Made by a program: the position numbers and the translations under genes. The notes beneath the pieces were generated by a model that searched no databases, had not been told where the DNA came from, and worked only from the letters and a program-made list of their open reading frames with translations. This document shows, piece after piece, positions 27,188 through 35,992 of a DNA stretch of 64,000 nt (positions are counted from its first letter, which is position 1; each line of letters opens with the position of its first letter). This DNA comes from Actinomycetes bacterium (GTDB lineage Bacteria > Actinomycetota > Acidimicrobiia > Acidimicrobiales > Aldehydirespiratoraceae). The DNA is taken from the NCBI GenBank assembly GCA_024276495.1, contig JAJRXC010000017.1:1-64000 (forward strand). Direction: 5' to 3'.

Positions 27188-28141
27188 ATGGAGATTCTCC
27201 GCGATCGACGAGACAAGTTGCCCGAGACGGTGTCGGTCGCATCGACGATCGGGGTGTTCGACGGGGTTCACCTCGGACATCAGGAGATCTTTCGTCAGGT
27301 GCGGGCGGCCGGCGAACGACTCGGTGTGGCGTCGGCGGTGGTGACCTTCGACGGGCATCCGGCCCATGTCGTCCGGCCCGAAAGCGCGCCTCGCCTCCTC
27401 ACCACCCTCGAGCAGAAGCTCGAGCTGATCGAGGCCGAGGGCATCGACTTCGCCTACGTGATCGAGTTCGACGAGGAGCGGGCGTCGACGCATCCCGAGG
27501 TGTTCGTCGAGCAGGTCTTCATCGACGCGCTCCACGCCCGAGCGATCGTGGTCGGCGAGGACTTCCACTTCGGTCGGGGTCGGGCCGGCAATGTCGAGGG
27601 GCTTCGTGAGATCGGCGAGGAGTGGGACTTCGAGGTCCTGGCGCTCGATCTGATCCGTCACCGCGACGATGCCCGCGAGCCCGTGTCGTCGACCAACATC
27701 CGGCGGGCCCTCGCCGGCGGCGATGTCGCCCGGGCCGCGGAGATGCTCGGTCGACCCTACGAGGTGCGCGGTGTGGTCGAAGCCGGCGACAAGCGGGGTG
27801 CGACGATCGGCTTTCCGACCGCCAACATCCCGGTCCCCACCGTCATGGCGTGGCCGACCGATGCCGTCTATGCCGGATGGTTCACCCGGGCCAACGGCGA
27901 CCGTCATCCGTGCGCGATCAACATCGGCCGGCGCCCGACGTTCTACGACCATGCCAAGGAGTCCCTGCTCGAGGCCCATCTCATCGATTTCGACGGCGAC
28001 CTCTACGGTGAAGAGGCAAGGGTGTCGTTCGTGCGGCTGTTGCGCAGTGAGCGCAAGTTCGAAGGCATCGATCAGTTGGTCGAACAGCTGAAGACCGATG
28101 TCGACGATGCCAGGACGATCCTGCAGTCGGCGAGCGACTGA
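27188..28141 (+). CDS. ribF: Bifunctional riboflavin kinase/FAD synthetase RibF
   Basis: RibF phosphorylates riboflavin to FMN and adenylates it to FAD. The N-terminal nucleotidyltransferase shows IGVFDGVHLGHQEIFRQV, VVGEDFHFGRGRAGN and VSSTNIRRALAGGDV. The C-terminal kinase shows GATIGFPTANI, MPDAVYAGWF-like VYAGWFTRANG, and EAHLIDFDGDLYGEE. Length is 317 aa. In many genomes rpsO and pnp follow; here a convergent gene begins immediately. Confidence 0.95.
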   Translation: MEILRDRRDKLPETVSVASTIGVFDGVHLGHQEIFRQVRAAGERLGVASAVVTFDGHPAHVVRPESAPRLLTTLEQKLELIEAEGIDFAYVIEFDEERASTHPEVFVEQVFIDALHARAIVVGEDFHFGRGRAGNVEGLREIGEEWDFEVLALDLIRHRDDAREPVSSTNIRRALAGGDVARAAEMLGRPYEVRGVVEAGDKRGATIGFPTANIPVPTVMAWPTDAVYAGWFTRANGDRHPCAINIGRRPTFYDHAKESLLEAHLIDFDGDLYGEEARVSFVRLLRSERKFEGIDQLVEQLKTDVDDARTILQSASD

Positions 28142-29323
28142 TCAGCGCGGTTCGGCGCCCACGCGGCGTCGGTCCGGTGAGGGGGCCGGTGATCGGGTCC
28201 AGAGGTGGGTGACGGAACGGTCGCCGGTCGAGCCGGGGGACCATTTCCCCCAGATCCCTCCGACGACGGCCCGGGTCCGTTCGGTCCATTCGATGCACGA
28301 CGGCTCCGCGACCCGGCGCACGACCTGGCGTATCCCGTGGGGATGGACGACATAGCCGGCCCACACCCCGGGGTGGTCCTTGGTGGAGCCCACCTCGGTG
28401 ATGAGCGCCGAACCGTGTCTGCGGACGCGGTTGCGGTGGGTGTGGCCGCTCGAGACCAGGATGTCGGGGTTGGCGGCGAGCATCGTGTCGAGCGCCGACA
28501 CGGCGTCGCGGTGGGGTGTGCCGAGCGGCCAGAACGTCGGATGGCGGCGTTGTTCGAAGTGATGGTGGCACAACACCAGGGCCGGGGTGGCGACGTCGAC
28601 AGCTCGGGCCAGCTCGTCGCCGTGGCGCCGCATCCGGCCCCAGCTGTGCCCGGCAACGGTCGAGTCGGCGGCGACGACCCGGATGCCGGCGAGGTCGCGG
28701 GTCTGTATGGGATCGGGAAACAGCCCTCGGCGGCGAAGTTCCGTGGTGGCATCGAGCGAGTCGCGTTTGGCGACCGTGTCGTGGTTGCCCGGGACGGCCA
28801 TCACCGGAATCGGCACCTCGGCGAGGAGCGCGTCGACGAGATCCCAGTGCGAGGGCGCACCGAGGTCGGTGATGTCCCCCTTAATGACGAGGAGCTCGGC
28901 GCCCCACGCGACGGCTTCTCTCACCGCGGCGATCGCGCAACGAAGGGGATACGGCTGCAGGGGCCCCGATTCGCGCATCTCCTTGAGAAGACCGAAACCG
29001 GTCTCGCCGAGATGGAGGTCGCTGATGGTCGCGATGCGGCACAGTGCCGGACCCTCGATTCGGGGTTCGGTGACGATGGTGCGTCGGCCGATGACCCGGC
29101 CATCGACGGTGATGTCGACGTCGTGGCGGCGGTCGGGGAGCAGTCCGGTGATCTCGGCCGCGCCGGGGGCACCGGCCCATCCGAGACGAATCTCGCGTCC
29201 GTCGACGATCGCGCCGAGCTCACCATCGGGAAGGGCTCGCCACACCAGCTGGGCGGAGCAGTCCTCGAGGGCGAAGACCTCGACGGGATCGGGACCGGTG
29301 AACGGGAAGGTCGGTGCCACCAT
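28142..29323 (-). CDS. Calcineurin-like metallophosphoesterase
   Basis: This two-metal phosphoesterase is of unknown substrate. Family motifs appear in order: SDLHLGE (near residue 100), KGDITD, VPGNHD, CHHHFEQ and SGHTHRNR. About 90 residues of beta-rich sequence precede the catalytic domain and could be a Fn3-like binding module. Total length is 393 aa. Its stop lies directly against the ribF stop on the other strand, the two stops forming TGATCA with no gap. Confidence 0.9.
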   Translation of the reverse strand: MVAPTFPFTGPDPVEVFALEDCSAQLVWRALPDGELGAIVDGREIRLGWAGAPGAAEITGLLPDRRHDVDITVDGRVIGRRTIVTEPRIEGPALCRIATISDLHLGETGFGLLKEMRESGPLQPYPLRCAIAAVREAVAWGAELLVIKGDITDLGAPSHWDLVDALLAEVPIPVMAVPGNHDTVAKRDSLDATTELRRRGLFPDPIQTRDLAGIRVVAADSTVAGHSWGRMRRHGDELARAVDVATPALVLCHHHFEQRRHPTFWPLGTPHRDAVSALDTMLAANPDILVSSGHTHRNRVRRHGSALITEVGSTKDHPGVWAGYVVHPHGIRQVVRRVAEPSCIEWTERTRAVVGGIWGKWSPGSTGDRSVTHLWTRSPAPSPDRRRVGAEPR

Positions 29324-29366
29324 CAGCTATCGGCGCGGTCGCCGGGTTTTCTGAGGCCGGTGGGGA

Positions 29367-31889
29367 TCAAAGGGCGACTTTCAGTCGGTCCGCTTCGCGG
29401 GTGCGGAACGCGGTGTTGATGCGTTGGCGTTCGAGGTGCTGGGAGATCTGCTTCTCACCCTGGGGAACCGGGTGGTCGGCGAGGAAGGCGGCGACCTCGT
29501 CGAACATTTCCGGCGAGTCGAGGGCGGTCACCCCCTCCAACATCCTGGCCAGTGAGTTGCTCGGGAACCGGGCCGACAGCGTCTCCCAGTTCTGCTCCGT
29601 GAACCTCCACACCGCTTCACCGGCGGTGCGGTTGGCCAGGGCCTGCCGGATCACATACGGCCCGTCCTGACTGCGGACGTCGCCTCGCACGATGTCGTCG
29701 AGGACCTCGCGGACCAGCTCGATGTCGGGGAGGTCGGCGCGGGCGCGGAGATGGCGCTGCTCGGTCTGCGGGTCGGTGGCCGCGCGCCAGCGGGCGCGTA
29801 GCTGATCGGCGATCCGGCGGTCGCCGTGGTGGGCCACGACGACCAACGCCGCCGCGGCGAGCGTCGGGTCGGCGGCATCGAGGCGGTCGTGACACGACGC
29901 GATCGTCGGTTCGTGGTCGGCGACGGCGCCGAGGAGACGAACCAGCGTGGCCCGCAGTTCGCGGGTGCGGTCATCGTCGCTGTCGTGACTGTCGAGACCG
30001 ATCGATTCGAGTGTCGGGCCGGCGAGGGCGACGATGCGGGATCGGAGGCGGTTCGCCGCAGCCGGGTCGTCGTCGACGATGTTCATCAGGGACCCGAGTC
30101 CGGCGGAGAGGGCCTGCCAGACGGTGAGATCCCGTTCGGTGCCAAAGCCCTCGGCCAGCTGCAACCATCGGATCGCGTCGATCTCGTCGGCGAGGGTGAG
30201 GGCCCACGAATCGTCGACGATGCCGTGGCGCTCGGCCGGCTCGAGCCCCGAGAGATCGGCCGGTCCGGGCCCGGGGTGGACACGGTAGAACCCGGCGGCA
30301 CCGACGTTGGCGGTCGTGGGTCGCCCGGGCGCGGTCAGCAGCGCGGATCGGCCGTCGAGGAGCACCCGATGCTCGTGGACGGACCCCTCGTGGTCGAGCC
30401 GAAGGCCGACGGGAACCGCCCACATGCGGTCGTCGGCCACCTCGTGGTCGAGCGTGAACCGACGTTGGTGGAGTTGGAGCCCGTGTGGCGTTGGGGTCGT
30501 CTCTATCACCGGGTAGCCGCCCTGGAAGATCCAGCCGTCCATGATTCGGCGGACCGGCTGCGCGCTGACCTCCTCGAGCGCGTCCCAGAGGTCGGTCGTG
30601 TCAGTGTTGGAGTAGGCGTGGAGTCGCAGGTACCGGCGGACGCCGTCGCGAAAGACGGTCGGTCCGAGGTGCTGTTCGAGCATGCGCACGACGGAGGCGC
30701 CCTTCTCGTAGGTCAAGATGTCGAACATCCCCTCGGCTTCCTCCGGGGTGACGACCGGGAACTCGATCGGGCGTGTCGTCGCCAGGGCATCGGTGTCGAA
30801 CGCGGCAGCCCGGGCGCGACCGAACGTATTCCACACCTCCCAGTCGGGTCGGAAGGCGTGACTGCACGACGTTTCCATGAAGGTGGCGAACGCTTCGTTC
30901 AGCCAGATTCCCTCCCACCACCTCATCGTGACGAGATCGCCGAACCACATGTGGGCGAGCTCGTGGTTGATCACGTCGGCGACCCGCTGCAGCTCCGGCT
31001 GGCTCGCCCGGTCGGGATCGACGAGGAGGAGGACTTCCCGGAAGGTGATGCAGCCGAGGTTCTCCATCGCCCCGAACGCGAAGTCGGGGATGGCCAGGAG
31101 GTCGACCTTGTCGCCCGGGTACGGGAGGTCGTAGTAGTCGGTGAACCAGTCGAGGGCGTGGACCGCCACGTCGAGGGCGAACGAGGTCAGGTGGCGCCGG
31201 CCGGGTCGGTGGATGACCCGGACCGGGACTCCTCCGGCATCGACCGGGTCGGTTGCCTCCAGCGGCCCGATGACGAACGCCACCAGATAGGTGGACATCC
31301 GCATCGTCTCGGCGAAGGTGATGCGGCGACGACCGTCGGCGTCGATGGTGTCGTCGATCGCGGCGCCGTTCGACACGGCGAGATGATCGGGATCGACGAT
31401 CAGGGTCGTCGCGAAGGTCGCCTTCCATGCCGGTTCGTCCCAGCACGGGAACGCCCGCCGGGCGTCGGTTGACTGGAACTGGGTGGTGGCGATGGTGTGG
31501 GCGCGGCCGTCGGTGCCGGTGTAGGTGGACCGGTAGAAGCCCCGCAGGCGATCGTTGAGCACCCCCCGAAACGTGGCGTGGATGCGGGCCGGACCGGCGG
31601 GAAGCCCGTCGGGGAAGTCGAGGTGGAGCCGTTCGGTGTCGGCATCGAGGCGAACCGCGGGGCGGTGTTCGCCGCCGGCCGAGCCGGTTGCGTCTTCGTC
31701 GGTGACGAGGCGCACGTCGCCGATCTCGAGCTCGGCGGCGTTGCACACGATCTCGTCGGTGGCTTCGAGGATGTCGACCTCGATCGTGACCGACCCCCGG
31801 AAACGGCCCGATTCGAGGTCTGGTTCGAGGAGCAACTCGTAGCGGTGCGGGACGACGTGGCGGGGGAGTCGGGCGTCGGTGGTGGCCAT
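29367..31889 (-). CDS. pepN: Aminopeptidase N (M1 family)
   Basis: PepN is a zinc aminopeptidase that removes N-terminal residues from peptides. The substrate-binding motif GAMENLGCITFRE is followed by the zinc site HELAHMWFGDLV (HELAH at residues 309-313) and WLNEAFATFME with the third ligand E. The C-terminal ERAP1-like helical half ends in TAFRTREADRLKVAL. The 840-aa length is normal for actinobacterial PepN. TAGATT lies six bases before the ATG on this strand. Confidence 0.96.
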   Translation of the reverse strand: MATTDARLPRHVVPHRYELLLEPDLESGRFRGSVTIEVDILEATDEIVCNAAELEIGDVRLVTDEDATGSAGGEHRPAVRLDADTERLHLDFPDGLPAGPARIHATFRGVLNDRLRGFYRSTYTGTDGRAHTIATTQFQSTDARRAFPCWDEPAWKATFATTLIVDPDHLAVSNGAAIDDTIDADGRRRITFAETMRMSTYLVAFVIGPLEATDPVDAGGVPVRVIHRPGRRHLTSFALDVAVHALDWFTDYYDLPYPGDKVDLLAIPDFAFGAMENLGCITFREVLLLVDPDRASQPELQRVADVINHELAHMWFGDLVTMRWWEGIWLNEAFATFMETSCSHAFRPDWEVWNTFGRARAAAFDTDALATTRPIEFPVVTPEEAEGMFDILTYEKGASVVRMLEQHLGPTVFRDGVRRYLRLHAYSNTDTTDLWDALEEVSAQPVRRIMDGWIFQGGYPVIETTPTPHGLQLHQRRFTLDHEVADDRMWAVPVGLRLDHEGSVHEHRVLLDGRSALLTAPGRPTTANVGAAGFYRVHPGPGPADLSGLEPAERHGIVDDSWALTLADEIDAIRWLQLAEGFGTERDLTVWQALSAGLGSLMNIVDDDPAAANRLRSRIVALAGPTLESIGLDSHDSDDDRTRELRATLVRLLGAVADHEPTIASCHDRLDAADPTLAAAALVVVAHHGDRRIADQLRARWRAATDPQTEQRHLRARADLPDIELVREVLDDIVRGDVRSQDGPYVIRQALANRTAGEAVWRFTEQNWETLSARFPSNSLARMLEGVTALDSPEMFDEVAAFLADHPVPQGEKQISQHLERQRINTAFRTREADRLKVAL

Positions 31890-31895
31890 CGGCGA

Positions 31896-31901
31896 AATCT
31901 A
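31896..31901 (-). promoter_or_regulatory. Leaderless-type -10 box of pepN
   Basis: On the minus strand TAGATT precedes the pepN ATG by six bases. Confidence 0.5.
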
Positions 31902-31925
31902 GCGAGCCGGAACCGACACGGGACC

Positions 31926-31961
31926 GTAAACCGATTTACCGCTTCGTAACACCGATATCGG
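31926..31961. promoter_or_regulatory. Two palindromes between pepN and the divergent small gene
   Basis: GTAAACCGATTTAC (31926-31939) has perfect 5-base arms, and CCGATATCGG (31952-31961) is a perfect palindrome. They lie upstream of the pepN promoter in an otherwise GC-rich region, so they could be operator sites. Confidence 0.35.
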
Positions 31962-32020
31962 GTTTGATGGAAGCGCGGGAAGATCCCATCCCCCCCGATG
32001 GGCACGCAGGAGGTGTTGGT

Positions 32021-32158
32021 ATGCGGAACCGACGACAGCGACGGGACTCGAGCGAGTCGTTCGACCCGATCGTCTGGCCCGAAGAGGAACTCGACGTCGA
32101 CGACGAGGCGTTCGCTCGAGCCATTGCCGAAGGTCGAGACGAAGAGCTGGCCGCGTAG
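32021..32158 (+). CDS. Small acidic protein of unknown function
   Basis: The 45-aa ORF has a basic start (MRNRRQRRDSS) and an acidic rest (EEELDVDDEAFARAIAEGRDEELAA). It has one of the best Shine-Dalgarno sequences in the window, AGGAGG seven bases before ATG. A 6-bp hairpin (CCCATC, six C, GATGGG at 31985-32002) is just upstream. The track's 64-aa version starts earlier without such support. I do not recognise a family. It ends in TAG. Confidence 0.6.
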   Translation: MRNRRQRRDSSESFDPIVWPEEELDVDDEAFARAIAEGRDEELAA

Positions 32159-32214
32159 CGATCGCCCGCGTCCGCTCCCCGGGTTCGGGCCACTGGCTTC
32201 GAGGCCCGGGCCGA

Positions 32215-32220
32215 TAGAGT
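32215..32220 (+). promoter_or_regulatory. Possible -10 box of the PfkB-family kinase gene
   Basis: TAGAGT lies 36 bases before the GTG start, giving a short leader that contains GGAG near the start. Confidence 0.35.
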
Positions 32221-32256
32221 CGATGGCTCCGTGCCCCCCGCGCCTTTGGAGTCCTC

Positions 32257-33234
32257 GTGGAACCCACCCTCGATGTTGTCGGCGTCGGGAACGCCATCGT
32301 CGATGTGATCTCGACCGTCGACGACTACTTCATCGTCGCCCATGGTCTCAACAAGGGAGCGATGACGCTCATCGACGCGGATCGGGCGACGTCGCTGTAC
32401 GCGAGCATGCCCCCGGGCATCGAGGCCTCGGGTGGTTCGGCGGCCAACACGATGGCCGGCCTCGCCAGCCTCGGAAGCTCCGCCGGCTACCTGGGCAAGG
32501 TCCGTGACGATCAGCTCGGCGAGGTGTTCGTTCACGATCTCCGGGCGGCCGGCGTCGGGTTCGATGTCGCCGCCGGTCAGGAGGGCCCGCCGACGGCCCG
32601 CTGTTTGATCCAGGTCACGCCCGACGCCGAGCGGACCATGAACACCTTCCTCGGCATCTCCGCGTTCCTCGGCCCCGACGACATCGACGAGGAGCTCGTG
32701 GCGTCGGCGGCCATCACGTACTGCGAGGGATACCTGTGGGACATGGCGGTCGCGAAGCTCGCCATTCGTGGGGCGATGGAGGTCGCCCGGAATGCGGGCC
32801 GGACGGTGTCGTTGACCCTCTCCGATGCGTTCTGCGTCGACCGTCATCGCGACGAGTGGCTCGACCTTCTCTCCGACAACGTCGATCTCGTGTTTGCCAA
32901 CGAGTCGGAGATCTGCTCGCTGTTCGAGACCGACGATTTCGATCTGGCCGCGGATCGGATCGCCGATCTGGTCGACATCTCGGCCCTGACCCGTTCCGAG
33001 GCCGGTTCGGTCATCGTCGCCAACGGGGAGCGGATCGTCGTTCCCGCGGCGTCCGTCTCCCGGGTCGTCGATGCGACCGGCGCCGGTGATCTCTACGCGT
33101 CGGGGTTTCTGCACGGCATGGCGCGTGGTGAGGATCTCGCGCGCTGCGCGGAGATGGGAAGTCTTGCGGCGGCCGAGATCATCTCGCACATCGGCGCTCG
33201 GCCGCAGGTCGCCCTGTCGACCCTCGTCGGCTGA
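32257..33234 (+). CDS. PfkB-family carbohydrate/adenosine kinase
   Basis: This is a ribokinase-fold enzyme that phosphorylates a sugar or nucleoside. Visible: DVVGVGNAIVDVI at the N-terminus, SGGSAANTMAGLASLG, FANESEICSLF, and the ATP/anion-hole motif DATGAGDLYASGFLHG with the catalytic Asp. The overall pattern, with NTMNTFLG-like ERTMNTFLGISAFL, resembles adenosine-kinase-type members; substrate choice is inference. The start is GTG with GGAG upstream. Adenosine kinase would fit the nucleoside salvage genes further right. Confidence 0.85.
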   Translation: MEPTLDVVGVGNAIVDVISTVDDYFIVAHGLNKGAMTLIDADRATSLYASMPPGIEASGGSAANTMAGLASLGSSAGYLGKVRDDQLGEVFVHDLRAAGVGFDVAAGQEGPPTARCLIQVTPDAERTMNTFLGISAFLGPDDIDEELVASAAITYCEGYLWDMAVAKLAIRGAMEVARNAGRTVSLTLSDAFCVDRHRDEWLDLLSDNVDLVFANESEICSLFETDDFDLAADRIADLVDISALTRSEAGSVIVANGERIVVPAASVSRVVDATGAGDLYASGFLHGMARGEDLARCAEMGSLAAAEIISHIGARPQVALSTLVG

Positions 33235-33253
33235 GCGGGTGACGGAGATCACC

Positions 33254-33282
33254 TTGACCCGTCGATAATAACCGTTATCATC
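33254..33282 (+). promoter_or_regulatory. Promoter and palindromic operator of the TetR gene
   Basis: TTGACC (33254-33259), 16 bases, TATCAT (33276-33281), then nine bases to ATG. Overlapping the spacer and -10 is GATAATAACCGTTATCATC (33264-33282), whose 9-base half-sites match at 8 positions around a central C. This is the expected arrangement for an autoregulating TetR repressor. Confidence 0.6.
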
Positions 33283-33290
33283 GGGCCGCA

Positions 33291-33932
33291 ATGAGCGCGG
33301 TGGCCTTCCCCTCGTCCGGCACGACCACGGTTGTCCCTGGCGCGCCGCCCGCTCACGATCCGCTGACCGATCGTCTCCTCGCGGCCGCGGTCGAGGTCTT
33401 CACCGACAAGGGCTTCGAGAAGGCCGGCGTCGCCGCGATCGCCCGTCGGGCCGGCGTCACCACCGGTGCGATCTACTCCCGCTGGAGCGGCAAGCACGAG
33501 ATGATGCTCGATGCCCTCGACGTCGTCATGCTCGACCAACTGGACCAGCTCCTCTCCGCCGGCCGCGCCGACGCACCCGACATCTTGAGTGCGCTGGGGG
33601 CGGAGCTCGTCGTCCGGTCCGACGCGGCCGATGCCCTCGTCGCGGAGGCGATGGTCATCGCTCGCCGCGATCCCGAGTTCAACGAGATGCTCAGCCGGCG
33701 ACTGGCCGAACAGGAGCAGAAGCTCGCCGAGGTGATCGATGGCGGCAAGGCCGCCGGGCTGATCGACCCCTCGCTGTCGACCGACGCGATCGTGACGCTG
33801 TGTCACGCGATCGGCATCGGCTTCGCGATGTTCGGGTCGATCGCGCGGCCGCTCCCCGCCGCCGACGGGTGGAACGCCGTCATCCGACGATTGATCGTGG
33901 CCGCCCGACCGGCCGCGGGCCCGGATCTCTGA
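33291..33932 (+). CDS. TetR family transcriptional regulator
   Basis: The helix-turn-helix (about residues 25-70) reads RLLAAAVEVFTDKGFEKAGVAAIARRAGVTTGAIYSRWSGKHEMM, a standard TetR domain. The helical ligand domain has no recognised specificity. The 20-residue N-terminus before the domain is low in complexity. A palindrome overlaps its own promoter. The diiron gene follows by 31 bases and a crotonase gene after that, so the regulator probably controls this three-gene set. Confidence 0.92.
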   Translation: MSAVAFPSSGTTTVVPGAPPAHDPLTDRLLAAAVEVFTDKGFEKAGVAAIARRAGVTTGAIYSRWSGKHEMMLDALDVVMLDQLDQLLSAGRADAPDILSALGAELVVRSDAADALVAEAMVIARRDPEFNEMLSRRLAEQEQKLAEVIDGGKAAGLIDPSLSTDAIVTLCHAIGIGFAMFGSIARPLPAADGWNAVIRRLIVAARPAAGPDL

Positions 33933-33963
33933 ACCCAACCCCGAACCCCCGAGGAGAACGAAG

Positions 33964-35136
33964 ATGGCAGTGACGAACCGCGACATCATCGGCCGCGACT
34001 ATGCCAACGACGTGGATGCGATCATCGACATCGCCCGCGCCAACGACAATCCGGACGAGGTGATCCACACTGTCGTCGACAACGCCGAGGCGATCTTCAC
34101 GTGGAACTACGACAAGGGAGAGCGGGAGAAGCTCGACCGGCTCTACGAGAAGGCGAAGACCTCGCAATGGAACGCGACAACGGACCTGGACTGGTCGATC
34201 GAGGTTGATCCCAGAACCGCGCTCGATCTCAACATGGAGCGGGCGCTCATGGGCGACTTCGTCGACGAGCCCGGCTCCCCGGTCGCGAAGTGGGGCGACG
34301 ACGAGTGGGAGGAGTTCGGCCTCCAATCGATCAAATGGCGCCTGAGCCAGTTCCTCCACGGCGAACAGGGTGCGCTCCTGTGCACCGCGAAGATCGTGGA
34401 GACCGTTCCCTGGATCGACGCCAAGTACTACGCCGCCACCCAGGTGGTCGACGAGGCCCGCCACGTCGAGGTGTTCGGCCGGTACCTCGACGAGAAGCTC
34501 GACGGAGGCTATCCCGTCAACCCCCACCTCGGCCTGCTGCTCGACGACATCATCAACGACAGTCGTTGGGACATGACCTATCTCGGCATGCAGATCATGG
34601 TCGAGGGTCTGGCGCTGGCCGCGTTCGGCTTCATGCACAGTGTCACCGAGGAGCCGTTGCTGAAGAAGCTGCTCCGCTACGTCATGAGCGACGAGGCCCG
34701 CCACGTGGCCTTCGGCGTGCTCAGCCTCGCCGAGGTCTACCAGGAGATGGACGCGGCCGAGATTCGTGAACGTCAGGAGTTCGCCTTCGAAGCCGCGTTG
34801 CGGATGCGGGACCGCTTCCTCCAACAGGAGGTGTGGGAGCACATGGGGATCGACACCCGCCAGATGGTGGAGTTCCTCCTCAACGCCCCCGAGGAGTCGA
34901 AGGTGTTCCAGCGGATGCTGTTCTCCAAGATCGTCCCGAACTGTCGCAAGCTCGGCCTGCTCGACGCGGGCGACGGCTGGCTCCGGGATCGGTTCACCGA
35001 GATCGAGGTCATCGAGTTCGAACATCTCGAGGACACCGGTTCGGAGTTCATCGACTACGACCTCGCCGAGGGCGACTTCGACGAGAGATCCGAGGAGATG
35101 CAGGCCGCGGCGGCCGCCGCGGCGACGCCGACCTAG
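33964..35136 (+). CDS. Ferritin-like diiron carboxylate protein
   Basis: A four-helix-bundle diiron protein. Six ligands fit the pattern: E135 (LHGEQGALL), E164 and H167 (VVDEARHVEVF), E214 (MVEGLALAAFGF), E244 and H247 (MSDEARHVAFGVL). The double DEARH layout resembles R2-like, AurF-like and other diiron oxygenases; the reaction cannot be named from sequence. GAGGAG lies before the ATG. It sits between a TetR regulator and a dienoyl-CoA isomerase-like gene, suggesting lipid or aromatic acid oxidation. It ends in TAG. Confidence 0.85.
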   Translation: MAVTNRDIIGRDYANDVDAIIDIARANDNPDEVIHTVVDNAEAIFTWNYDKGEREKLDRLYEKAKTSQWNATTDLDWSIEVDPRTALDLNMERALMGDFVDEPGSPVAKWGDDEWEEFGLQSIKWRLSQFLHGEQGALLCTAKIVETVPWIDAKYYAATQVVDEARHVEVFGRYLDEKLDGGYPVNPHLGLLLDDIINDSRWDMTYLGMQIMVEGLALAAFGFMHSVTEEPLLKKLLRYVMSDEARHVAFGVLSLAEVYQEMDAAEIRERQEFAFEAALRMRDRFLQQEVWEHMGIDTRQMVEFLLNAPEESKVFQRMLFSKIVPNCRKLGLLDAGDGWLRDRFTEIEVIEFEHLEDTGSEFIDYDLAEGDFDERSEEMQAAAAAAATPT

Positions 35137-35139
35137 AGT
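35134..35139 (+). promoter_or_regulatory. Leaderless-type -10 box of the crotonase gene
   Basis: TAGAGT, including the TAG stop of the diiron gene, is six bases before the crotonase ATG. Confidence 0.4.
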
Positions 35140-35145
35140 CCCGAG

Positions 35146-35992
35146 ATGGGATACACCTGTTTCGACATCGATGAGACCGACGGCGTCGCCCATGTGCGCC
35201 TGTCGCGGCCCGACGCGTACAACACGATGACACCGGCGTTCTGGTCGGAGCTCCCCGACATCGTCGGGGAGATCTCCGACCGGGGACGGGCCCGGGCCAT
35301 CGTGTTCGTCGACGGGAAAACACTTCAGCGCGGGGATGGACCTCGCCGTGTTCGGAGGCGGGGACGGTGGCGTCACCGGAGGAGGCGGAATCGAGGAGAC
35401 GGGTCGCCAGCGGGCCGCCCTTCGTCTCAACGTCTTGCATCTGCAGCGGTCGTTCACGTGCCTCGAACAGGCCCGGATGCCGGTGCTCGCCGCGATCCAG
35501 GGTGGCTGCATCGGCGGCGCTGTCGACATGGTGACCGCGGCCGACTGTCGGTACGCCACCGAGGACGCCTTCTTTTGCATCCAGGAGATCAACATCGGGA
35601 TGACCGCCGATGTCGGCACCCTCCAACGACTCCCGAAGTTGATCCCGGAAGGCGTCGCGCGCGAGCTCGCCTACACCGGGCGTCGCCTGCCGGCCGACCA
35701 GGCTAAGGCCGTCGGCCTCGTCAACGAGGTCTTCCCCGATCACGAGGCACTGCTCGCCGGGGTCCACGAGGTCGCCGCGGAGATCGCGTCGAAGTCGCCG
35801 CTCGCCGTTCACGGAACCAAGGAGACCATCCTCTTCAGCCGCGACCATTCCGTCGACGACTCGCTGAAGTACATCGCCGCCTGGCAGACCGGGATGTTCC
35901 AGCCCGCCGACATGGCGGAGACGTTCGCCGCCAAGGCCGAGGGCCGCGAGCCGGTCTTCGAGGATCTCGGCGAGATCCGTCGAGGCCTCTAG
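35146..35992 (+). pseudogene. Dienoyl-CoA isomerase-like crotonase, frameshifted
   Basis: Two track ORFs (35146-35706 and 35336-35992) are parts of one gene. Frame 1 gives a normal crotonase start (FDIDETDGVAHVRLSRPDAYNTM) up to RAIVFVDGK; the expected next residues HFSAGMDLAVF appear only after removing one A from the AAAA run at 35317-35320. The second part is intact: GGCIGGAVDMVTAADCRYA, then QEINIGMTADVGTLQRLPKL, whose E and D match the catalytic pair of Δ3,5-Δ2,4-dienoyl-CoA isomerase (ECH1 type). Corrected length would be 281 aa. It may be a true lesion or a sequencing indel. Confidence 0.88.
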
